Shown here piece after piece: positions 1-5,139 of a DNA stretch of 5,139 bases; the first letter of the stretch is position 1, and the number at the start of each line of letters is the position of its first letter. Below the pieces are notes generated by a model. That model had not been told where the DNA came from and did no database searches. It saw nothing but the letters and a program-made list of their open reading frames with translations. Position numbers and translations under genes: made by a program. The DNA lies in the NCBI GenBank assembly GCA_003517915.1, contig DOZQ01000177.1:1-5139 (forward strand), given 5' to 3'. Source of the DNA: Oscillospiraceae bacterium. GTDB lineage: Bacteria > Bacillota > Clostridia > Oscillospirales > Acutalibacteraceae.

Positions 1-255
1 AAAGAGGAAAAATCCCGCTGGTTTGCCGAGCTTTTGAGCGTTCAGGAGGAAATGTCGGCGGAGTATACGCGCGGCATGATCGGCAAGGTTCACCGTGTGC
101 TGTGTGAGGGCAGGGCAAAATCCGGCAGGATGACCGGGCGCACCGACACGAATATTCTGACTGAATTCGAAGGCCGCGAAACCGCACCCGGCGAGTTTGT
201 AAATGTATTGGCCGAAAGTGCGGGCAGCTGGACACTGATTGGCATAAGGGTTTGA
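1..255 (+). CDS. miaB: MiaB, tRNA-2-methylthio-N6-dimethylallyladenosine synthase, C-terminal part (5' end outside window)
   Basis: The reading frame is open from the first base and ends at TGA 253-255, leaving 84 residues of a protein whose family usually has about 430-480. The fragment starts with the helix preceding the TRAM domain (RWFAELLSVQEEMSAEY) and continues through a TRAM RNA-binding domain: GMIGKVHRVLCEG, then the conserved MTGRTDTN stretch, and a final GEFVNVLAESAGSWTLIG strand pair, all typical of MiaB C-termini. MiaB is a cytoplasmic radical-SAM iron-sulfur enzyme that adds a methylthio group to i6A37 of tRNAs reading UNN codons; its radical-SAM and cluster-binding parts lie upstream of the window. 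The following YlbF/YmcA-family gene and mutS reproduce the neighbourhood known from Bacillus (miaB-ymcA-cotE-mutS), which supports MiaB over the related MtaB or RimO. The TTG at 34 is internal, not a start. Confidence 0.9.
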   Translation, partial: KEEKSRWFAELLSVQEEMSAEYTRGMIGKVHRVLCEGRAKSGRMTGRTDTNILTEFEGRETAPGEFVNVLAESAGSWTLIGIRV

Positions 256-316
256 GACGTGTAAAAGAATAAGGGATTTATTTTGATCATGCAATCAAAT
301 TTGGAGGATTATAGAT

Positions 317-721
317 ATGGATGTTATAGAGGCGGTAAGGGATTTGGGAATGGCGATACAACAGGATGAGCGGTATGTGGCCTATCAGATAGCCAAGCAG
401 GCAAATGACGAGGATGAGGAACTGCAAAACGCCATAGGCGAGTTTAACCTGCTTCGCATGTCGCTGAATAACGAGCTGCAAAAAGAAGCTAAAGATGATG
501 ATAAACTGCAAAGCCTTAACGCTCAGGCGCAGGCAGCTTACGGAAAAATAATGGCGAACGAACATATGCGGGTTTATAACGCGGTGAAAAACAATCTTGA
601 CGCCCTTATGAACCGTGTCAACTCTATAATTTCCCTCTCGCTGGACGGGGAGGATCCCGAAACCTGTCAGCCTGCCGAGGGCTGCTCGGGCGGCTGTTCC
701 TCCTGCGCGGGCTGCGGATGA
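317..721 (+). CDS. YlbF/YmcA-family (RicA/RicF-like) regulator with cysteine-rich C-terminus
   Basis: This 134-residue cytoplasmic protein matches the YlbF/YmcA (Com_YlbF) family: an all-helical N-terminal region of about 105 residues with no membrane segment, beginning MDVIEAVRDLGMAIQQDERY, followed by AKQANDEDEELQNAIGEFN and a long charged helix to about residue 105. In Bacillus subtilis, YmcA and YlbF join YaaT in the Ric (Y-) complex, which acts on RNase Y-dependent mRNA processing and on competence, biofilm and sporulation; that complex carries iron-sulfur clusters. Here the tail from residue 111 is acidic, then Gly/Ser/Cys-rich, with cysteines at 117, 123, 127, 130 and 133 that could bind metal or a cluster. 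The start is ATG 317 with GGAGGA at 302-307. It lies 61 bases after miaB, the place of ymcA in Bacillus, so it may be the functional YmcA; sequence alone does not let me choose between YmcA and YlbF. Confidence 0.82.
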   Translation: MDVIEAVRDLGMAIQQDERYVAYQIAKQANDEDEELQNAIGEFNLLRMSLNNELQKEAKDDDKLQSLNAQAQAAYGKIMANEHMRVYNAVKNNLDALMNRVNSIISLSLDGEDPETCQPAEGCSGGCSSCAGCG

Positions 722-738
722 GGAGCCGGCAAGACATC

Positions 739-763
739 TGTAGGGGCGATTCAGGGTCGCCCG
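739..763. repeat. Short palindromic repeat-like element between the YlbF-family gene and mutS
   Basis: The arms GGGCGA (744-749) and TCGCCC (757-762) form a perfect 6-bp stem with a 7-base loop; two T-G wobbles could extend it to 8 bp. The flanks TGTAG before and CG after resemble the small TGTAGGGGCG...CGCCCG interspersed palindromes I recall from intergenic regions of many Clostridia genomes, but copy number cannot be seen in this window. It is followed by an A-rich run (765-775), not a T-run, so it is not an intrinsic terminator for the + strand; on the - strand the T-run would come before the hairpin, so that reading fails too. It lies about 20 bases upstream of the mutS ribosome binding site and could affect RNA folding or stability there. 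Confidence 0.5.
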
Positions 764-795
764 TAAAAAAATAAAAGCGGCGCGGAGGGAACTGC

Positions 796-3420
796 ATGGA
801 TGAGCTATCGCCTATGATGCGGCAATATTTTGACATAAAGAGAAATTATCCCGACAGCATTTTGTTTTTCCGAATGGGCGACTTTTATGAAATGTTCTAT
901 GACGACGCCGAAAAAGCCTCCAAAGAGCTGGATTTGGTGCTCACCAAAAAAAACTGCGGAAAAGATCAGCCTGCGCCGATGTGCGGCGTGCCGTTTCACA
1001 GCAGCGAGGCGTATGTTTCGCGCTTGGTGGCCAAGGGCTTTCGGGTAGCCATTTGTGAGCAGACCGAAGATCCGGCGAAGGCCAAGGGGCTCGTAAAGCG
1101 TGAGGTCATAAGGGTGATAACGCCCGGCACGGTAATTGAGGAGAGTATGCTGGACGAATCCCGCAACAATTATCTCGCCGCGGTTTTACTCGAACGTGAG
1201 ACCGCCGCCGTCTGCTTTGTGGACGCGTCGACGGGTGAGGCACGCCTTACCTCATTTGCGGGTGAGACGGCGCAGCCGTCGCTTTTAAACGAGCTGGGAC
1301 GATATATGCCAAGCGAGGTGCTGCTCTCTGATGAAGCGGGAAAATCCCGTGAGCTGACAAGGTTTTTAAAGCTGAGGCTGGGCTGCGTTTATGGCGATCG
1401 ACCGGAGCTGTTCGGATCAGACGCCGCGGAAAAGACCGTGCTTGCCCATTTTAAGAAAAAATCCGCCGCCGAGATTGGCATAGGCGAGGATATGCCTGCG
1501 GTGCGGGCACTCGGCGCCGCGCTTTCATATCTTTATGAAACCAGAATGAGCGGGCTTGAAAACATAACCGAGGCGGATTATTATTCCGGGGCGCAGTATA
1601 TGCTTTTGGATATTTCCGCGAGGCGGAACTTGGAGCTTATCGCGACAATGCGGGCGGGCGAAAAGCGGGGCACGCTTTTATGGGTGCTGGATAAAACCAA
1701 GACCGCTATGGGCAAACGCCTCATAAGAAGCTGGATACAGCAGCCGCTTATAAGCTGCGCGCAGATTTTAAAACGGCAAAACGCGGTGCGCGAGTTGTTT
1801 GACGATTCTATCCTGCGCGCGGATATAGCTCAAGCACTGATCGGCGTGCATGATCTTGAGCGGCTGATGACCCGTATCGTCTACGGCACGGCAAACGCGC
1901 GCGAGCTGGTTTCACTGGCCGATACTTTAAAAAGACTGCCGTCGCTGCGAGAGGTTATCTCCGAATGCAAGGCGGGTATGCTTACCGAAATCCATCGGGC
2001 TATAGACGAGCTTGCGGACGTATACAGCCTGATTGACCAAACGATTGCGGAGGAGCCGCCGTTTTCGGTGAAGGACGGCGGAATCATCAAAGCCGGATAC
2101 AGCGCCGAGGTGGATCTGCTCCGCTCGGATATGACCGACGGCAAAGGGGTAATTGCCGGCGTGCAGGAACGCGAAAGGGAGAAAACCGGCATTAAAAGCC
2201 TCAAGGTCGGCTATAACAAGGTGTTCGGCTATTACATAGAGGTCAGCAACTCCTATAAAACACAGGTGCCGGAGGATTATATAAGAAAACAGACACTGGT
2301 GAACGGCGAGCGTTTTATCACGCAGGAGCTTAAAGAGCTGGAGGCTCGGGTACTCGGCGCGAAAGACCGTGCGCGGCAGCTCGAATATGAAATATTTGAA
2401 GAGGTGCGTAAAAAAACGGCGCTTCAGCTTCACCGCATACAGCGCACGGCGCAGGCGGTTTCCTGTCTGGATGTGATTTTGTCCTTTGCCCAGACCGCCG
2501 CCGAGGGCGGATATGTCTGTCCTGAAATCGGGATGGACGGCAAAGTAGAAATAATCGACGGACGGCATCCGGTGCTTGAAACCATGCTGGATATCCCGTT
2601 TGTGCCAAACGACGTTAAATTAAACGTCGCTGAGGATCGCTGTCTAATAATAACCGGGCCGAACATGGCGGGAAAATCCACATATATGCGGCAGACGGCG
2701 CTCATTACCATCATGGCGCAGACCGGATCGTTCGTGCCGGCGAAATCCGCATATATAGGCATTGTGGACGCGGTGTTCACAAGGGTTGGCGCGTCGGACG
2801 ATTTAGCGGCCGGGCAGTCGACATTTATGGTGGAGATGACCGAGGTCGCCAATATTTTAACGAACGCGACAAAAAACAGTTTGCTGATTTTCGACGAGAT
2901 AGGGCGCGGCACCTCCACCTTTGACGGTATGTCGATAGCAAGGGCGGTGGTGGAATATGTCTGCGACAAAAAAAAGCTCGGGGCAAAGACACTGTTCGCC
3001 ACCCATTACCACGAGCTCACCGAGCTTGAGGATCAGCTTGACGGTGTGAAAAATTACAACATCGCCGTTAAAAAGCGCGGGGATGAGATCACCTTTCTGC
3101 GCCGTATTGTGCGCGGGGGAGCGGACGACAGCTACGGCATTGAGGTCGCTAAGCTGGCCGGGGTGCCGGACGAGATTGTAAACCGGGCCCGGCAGGTGCT
3201 GAAAAGTCTGGAGACGCAGGGGCATGTACAGCCGAAAAGTGCCGGACGAAAAAAATCCATATTAAATGAAGATCAAAACGCGCAGCTCACAATGGGCTTT
3301 CAGGCTGAAAACGAGATTATTAAAACACTCAAACAAATGGATATAAATACCTTGACCCCGATTGAGGCAATGGCCAAGCTGTATGATATGATAAACCGGG
3401 CGCAAAAAATTGACGGGTAG
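796..3420 (+). CDS. mutS: DNA mismatch repair protein MutS
   Basis: This is a complete 874-residue MutS1, close in length to the E. coli (853) and B. subtilis proteins. It binds mismatches and small loops as a dimer and uses ATP to become a sliding clamp that recruits MutL. Visible features in order: the mismatch-reading motif GDFYEMF with Phe30 and Glu32 (the Phe-X-Glu wedge); CEQTEDP at 87-93 and VITPGT at 107-112 in the N-terminal domain; the lever and clamp region with YNKVFGYYIEV from 473; Walker A GPNMAGKS at 621-628; GASDDLAAGQSTFMVEM at 665-681; Walker B LLIFDE at 696-701; the signature GRGTSTFDG at 703-711; the H-loop ATHYHE at 735-740; the dimerising SYGIEVAKLAGVP from 779; and a C-terminal TLTPIEAMAKLYDM segment. 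QLTMGF at 830-835 looks like a beta-clamp binding peptide. No key residue is missing. ATG 796 is preceded by GGAGG at 784-788. mutL does not follow, which is unusual for the phylum. Confidence 0.98.
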   Translation: MDELSPMMRQYFDIKRNYPDSILFFRMGDFYEMFYDDAEKASKELDLVLTKKNCGKDQPAPMCGVPFHSSEAYVSRLVAKGFRVAICEQTEDPAKAKGLVKREVIRVITPGTVIEESMLDESRNNYLAAVLLERETAAVCFVDASTGEARLTSFAGETAQPSLLNELGRYMPSEVLLSDEAGKSRELTRFLKLRLGCVYGDRPELFGSDAAEKTVLAHFKKKSAAEIGIGEDMPAVRALGAALSYLYETRMSGLENITEADYYSGAQYMLLDISARRNLELIATMRAGEKRGTLLWVLDKTKTAMGKRLIRSWIQQPLISCAQILKRQNAVRELFDDSILRADIAQALIGVHDLERLMTRIVYGTANARELVSLADTLKRLPSLREVISECKAGMLTEIHRAIDELADVYSLIDQTIAEEPPFSVKDGGIIKAGYSAEVDLLRSDMTDGKGVIAGVQEREREKTGIKSLKVGYNKVFGYYIEVSNSYKTQVPEDYIRKQTLVNGERFITQELKELEARVLGAKDRARQLEYEIFEEVRKKTALQLHRIQRTAQAVSCLDVILSFAQTAAEGGYVCPEIGMDGKVEIIDGRHPVLETMLDIPFVPNDVKLNVAEDRCLIITGPNMAGKSTYMRQTALITIMAQTGSFVPAKSAYIGIVDAVFTRVGASDDLAAGQSTFMVEMTEVANILTNATKNSLLIFDEIGRGTSTFDGMSIARAVVEYVCDKKKLGAKTLFATHYHELTELEDQLDGVKNYNIAVKKRGDEITFLRRIVRGGADDSYGIEVAKLAGVPDEIVNRARQVLKSLETQGHVQPKSAGRKKSILNEDQNAQLTMGFQAENEIIKTLKQMDINTLTPIEAMAKLYDMINRAQKIDG

Positions 3421-3426
3421 CTTTTC

Positions 3427-3452
3427 TTGATTTGCGGTTGATCGACTATAAT
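3427..3452 (+). promoter_or_regulatory. Candidate sigma-A-type promoter for the membrane-protein gene
   Basis: A perfect -10 hexamer TATAAT lies at 3447-3452, just after the mutS stop and 42 bases before the GTG at 3495. The best -35 match by sequence is TTGATT at 3427-3432, but the spacer is then only 14 bp; at the usual 17-bp spacing the hexamer is the poor TTCTTG (3424-3429). No extended -10 TG is seen. The position, in a gap where the gene set changes from housekeeping to lineage-specific genes, supports a separate transcription start. The -10 is convincing, the -35 is weak. Confidence 0.4.
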
Positions 3453-3494
3453 CTAATTACGGGATATCAGTGCGAATACAGAGGAGGTAATATC

Positions 3495-3932
3495 GTGGAA
3501 AATGTTGTACATCTAGTTGCTGTGGCAATAGGCTGGCTGATATGGACACTCACCGGCAACATCATCCTTGCGGCTCTGCTTGCGCTTTTGGCTGAGGGCA
3601 TAATCATCACATTGCTGGTTGTCGTTGGAGGAAAAAGAAAGCAGGCAAAAGAACAGCTTGCCGCTTGGCAGGCGGGTACCGGCCCTATGCCTCCTCAGCG
3701 GAAACTGGGGTGGCGAATCGCATTGACGGCTGTCGTCGGTTTATCGGCGGCCATAATGACAATCGGATGGATAGTTTGGTCTGTTCTCAGTTTAGGAGCC
3801 ATTGCGGAATACGAAAACTGGGGTTACTACTTTGCCGTTACATTAATTGTTATCTCTGTTGTGCTTATTTTTTTGGTGGTACTTTTTAATTTGCGCAAAG
3901 CGCTGAAATGGAATAAAAATCTGCAGAGCTAA
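3495..3932 (+). CDS. Small four-helix membrane protein of unknown function
   Basis: I do not recognise this protein. It has 145 residues from GTG 3495, chosen because GAGGAGGT (3481-3488) sits at ideal distance; the in-frame TTG at 3432 has no ribosome binding site and would add 21 hydrophilic residues. Hydrophobic segments at about 4-19, 22-44, 74-103 and 111-133 suggest four membrane helices. Between the second and third is a basic and proline-containing loop (KRKQAKEQ at 47-54, then GPMPPQRK at 63-70), and the C-terminus is basic (NLRKALKWNKN). By the positive-inside rule the loop and the C-terminus, and so also the N-terminus, should be cytoplasmic. The motif IGWLIW (12-17) recurs as IGWIVW (90-95), each followed by a helix and a basic stretch, suggesting two copies of a two-helix unit. 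There is no recognisable catalytic motif. It probably has its own promoter and terminator, hence may be a single-gene unit. Confidence 0.75.
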   Translation: MENVVHLVAVAIGWLIWTLTGNIILAALLALLAEGIIITLLVVVGGKRKQAKEQLAAWQAGTGPMPPQRKLGWRIALTAVVGLSAAIMTIGWIVWSVLSLGAIAEYENWGYYFAVTLIVISVVLIFLVVLFNLRKALKWNKNLQS

Positions 3933-3963
3933 TCAGTATTTTTAAAGCGGAGGTTAGCTTTTT
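3927..3963 (+). terminator. Probable rho-independent terminator overlapping the membrane-protein stop codon
   Basis: AGCTAATC (3927-3934) can pair with GGTTAGCT (3952-3959) in an 8-bp stem with one T-G wobble, followed by a T-run at 3959-3963 that overlaps the last stem base. The stop codon TAA (3930-3932) lies in the left arm. The loop is long (17 bases) and the stem is AT-rich, so termination may be partial. It would separate the membrane-protein gene from the peroxidase gene, for which I could not find a clear promoter. Confidence 0.45.
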
Positions 3964-4037
3964 GCACCTGTTCTTGGAAGAAATTTTTTGTACGTTTATG
4001 AGAAAGTGAAAACACAAAACGCAAAGAAGGTATTGAT

Positions 4038-4583
4038 ATGAGTATTTACGATTTTACCGTGAAAGACAACCATGGGGAGTCTGTGTCACTGAAAAAATAT
4101 GAGGGTAAGGTTTTGCTTATTGTCAATACGGCTACACAGTGCGGCCTGACGCCTCAGTATACGGCTCTGCAGGCGCTTTATAACAAATACAAAAACGCCG
4201 GGCTTGAAATACTGGATTTTCCATGCAATCAGTTTATGAATCAGGCACCAGAAGACGACGCGGGGATTGATGAATTTTGTTCACTTTACTATGACACTAC
4301 CTTTCCGCGCTTTGCTAAAATTGACGTCAACGGCAAAAACGCCGCGCCGCTTTATGTGTGGCTTAAAGAGCAAGCTCCCGAGGATAAGGGCGACGAGAAA
4401 GCGAAGACATTCGAGGAAAAAGTGAAGTTGCTCACGCTGGATAACAAAAAGTCCGATATCAAGTGGAATTTTGGTAAATTTCTGATTGACCGAAAAGGCG
4501 GCGTGACGGCCCGTTATTCGCCCGCCTATATGATCGGAAACATTGATCGGGATATTGAGGCACTGCTGCAGGAAGGGAGATGA
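4038..4583 (+). CDS. Glutathione peroxidase family protein, probably thioredoxin-dependent peroxidase
   Basis: This 181-residue protein covers the whole GPx thioredoxin fold. The peroxidatic cysteine is Cys35 in NTATQCGLTPQY; it is encoded by TGC, so this is not a selenoprotein. The rest of the catalytic tetrad is Gln69 in FPCNQFMNQ, Trp143 and Asn144 in DIKWNFGKF. Cys81 in EFCSLYYDTTFPRF sits where thioredoxin-dependent GPx enzymes of yeast and plants keep the resolving cysteine, and Cys63 is the family's FPCNQF cysteine. The likely reaction is reduction of hydrogen peroxide or organic hydroperoxides in the cytoplasm with thioredoxin as donor; this is inferred. There is no signal peptide. 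Asp60 and Met67 stand where many members have glycine, and Ala70 where many have glutamate. ATG 4038 has AGAAGG at 4025-4030. The 105-base upstream gap holds a probable terminator and an AT-rich leader but no clear promoter. The next gene follows after 11 bases, suggesting an operon. Confidence 0.93.
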   Translation: MSIYDFTVKDNHGESVSLKKYEGKVLLIVNTATQCGLTPQYTALQALYNKYKNAGLEILDFPCNQFMNQAPEDDAGIDEFCSLYYDTTFPRFAKIDVNGKNAAPLYVWLKEQAPEDKGDEKAKTFEEKVKLLTLDNKKSDIKWNFGKFLIDRKGGVTARYSPAYMIGNIDRDIEALLQEGR

Positions 4584-4594
4584 AACTATAAAAT

Positions 4595-5139
4595 ATGAAA
4601 ATGAAAAAAATCCGTAAAAGGATTCTGCTGGCGTGCATTATTGTCGTCGTAATTGCGGCAGGCGTCGCGCTGTATATATTTTACCCGATGCTGACGATGA
4701 CTCCCGCACAGACCGGCGCGGTAGAGGGTACGGATATTTTCGCGATAAGGAACGAGCGCAACGCGGTATATTTTATGCAAACCGCCGATGGGTATATTAT
4801 GGTTGACACGGGTTCGGATAAAAATGGCATAGAAAAATCCATGCTTGATAACGGCATTGACGCCGTTCGCGTAAAATGGATATTGATTACGCACACCGAT
4901 TACGACCATGTGGCCGCGCTGCCGTTATTCCCGGAAGCGGAAATATACATGAGCGAAGAGGAATTGCGTGGCATCACAGGCAAAAACAGTTTGCCTGTCA
5001 GCACTGACGGCATAAATCCTTTGACGGATGGGCAGGAGGTGCTGCTGGGCGGGGTAACGGTTAAAGGGATAAGCGCGCCGGGGCACGGATCGGGCCATAT
5101 GGCATATCTGCTTGACGGCAAGTATTTGTTTACGGGCGA
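4595..5139 (+). CDS. Membrane-anchored metallo-beta-lactamase-fold hydrolase (3' end outside window)
   Basis: The frame is open from ATG 4595 to the window edge: 181 complete codons plus two bases. A basic start (KMKKIRKR) and one hydrophobic stretch at about residues 10-30 form a signal-anchor or uncleaved signal peptide, so the catalytic domain should be outside the cytoplasm. The domain shows the usual MBL order: a first sheet with YIMVDTGS (67-74), the metal motif THTDYDH (His100, Asp102, Asp104, His105), then APGHGSGHMAYLLDG (His164 as the next ligand) and LFTG at 178-181, where the next residue should be the bridging Asp of TGD. The second ligand is Asp instead of His (HxDxDH). The family includes thioesterase-, lactonase- and phosphodiesterase-type hydrolases; the substrate is unknown. 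The start may also be ATG 4601; the nearest Shine-Dalgarno-like stretch (GGAAGGGAG, 4571-4579) is unusually far from both. It is probably co-transcribed with the upstream peroxidase gene. Confidence 0.88.
   Translation, partial: MKMKKIRKRILLACIIVVVIAAGVALYIFYPMLTMTPAQTGAVEGTDIFAIRNERNAVYFMQTADGYIMVDTGSDKNGIEKSMLDNGIDAVRVKWILITHTDYDHVAALPLFPEAEIYMSEEELRGITGKNSLPVSTDGINPLTDGQEVLLGGVTVKGISAPGHGSGHMAYLLDGKYLFTG

Noticed and set aside
282..299. Weak hairpin TTTGAT/ATCAAA between miaB and the YlbF-family gene as a possible terminator
   Set aside because: The stem is only 6 bp and AT-rich with no proper T-run, and the ribosome binding site of the next gene follows at once; read-through is more likely.
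744..775. GC-rich hairpin before mutS as an intrinsic terminator
   Set aside because: The run after the stem is A-rich, not T-rich; on the minus strand the T-run precedes the hairpin.
1927..2568. Long open frame (213 codons) on the minus strand inside mutS
   Set aside because: It lies wholly within a clearly conserved mutS frame, has no recognisable protein features, and is expected by chance on the reverse of a codon-biased gene.
3432..3494. Upstream TTG start that would lengthen the orphan membrane protein by 21 residues
   Set aside because: It has no ribosome binding site and overlaps the TATAAT sequence; GTG 3495 has a strong GAGGAGGT at the right distance, and the protein becomes hydrophobic directly after it.
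3971..3982. Small palindrome TTCTTGGAAGAA upstream of the peroxidase gene as a regulator operator
   Set aside because: The arms are only 5 bp, the site does not match PerR or another peroxide-regulator box I know, and no promoter can be placed next to it.
4634..4636. Cys14 of the hydrolase (LLAC) as a lipoprotein attachment site
   Set aside because: The hydrophobic stretch comes mainly after the cysteine, whereas a lipobox cysteine ends the hydrophobic part of a signal peptide.
1..5139. CRISPR arrays, tRNA or rRNA genes, riboswitches, insertion sequences
   Set aside because: I saw no regularly spaced repeats, cloverleaf-like sequences, conserved riboswitch cores, transposase frames or terminal inverted repeats.

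Overview
The window looks like chromosomal DNA of an anaerobic, Clostridia-type member of the Bacillota (an Oscillospirales/Ruminococcaceae-like genome is my best guess). The basis is the gene order miaB - YlbF/YmcA-family gene - mutS, which matches the conserved Bacillus/Clostridia neighbourhood, together with strong GGAGG-type ribosome binding sites, moderate base composition, and a short GGGCGA/TCGCCC palindrome resembling repeats I associate with such genomes. Taxonomy is an inference; no rRNA or tRNA gene is present.

Layout: all genes lie on the + strand. Positions 1-255 hold the 3' end of miaB (tRNA methylthiolation; TRAM domain). Positions 317-721 hold a YlbF/YmcA-family protein with a cysteine-rich tail. 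The 74-base gap after it carries a small palindromic repeat. Positions 796-3420 hold a complete mutS (mismatch repair ATPase). A candidate promoter with a perfect TATAAT (3447-3452) then starts a second block: a four-helix membrane protein of unknown function (3495-3932) with a probable intrinsic terminator overlapping its stop codon, a glutathione-peroxidase-family enzyme (4038-4583), and the 5' part of a membrane-anchored metallo-beta-lactamase-fold hydrolase (4595 to the window edge).

How the genes fit together: the first three are a conserved housekeeping cluster (tRNA modification, RNA processing/development regulator, DNA repair). mutL, often directly downstream of mutS in this phylum, is not here; a lineage-specific membrane gene and a peroxidase/hydrolase pair sit there instead. 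The peroxidase and the hydrolase are 11 bases apart and are probably co-transcribed. The peroxidase has the cysteine arrangement of thioredoxin-dependent enzymes and would protect against peroxides; the substrate of the hydrolase cannot be told from sequence.

I found no convincing new multi-gene system. The points most worth checking are the Cys-rich tail on the YlbF-family protein, the apparent internal duplication in the orphan membrane protein, the HxDxDH metal motif of the hydrolase and the in-frame stop just before its start, and the palindromic repeat before mutS.
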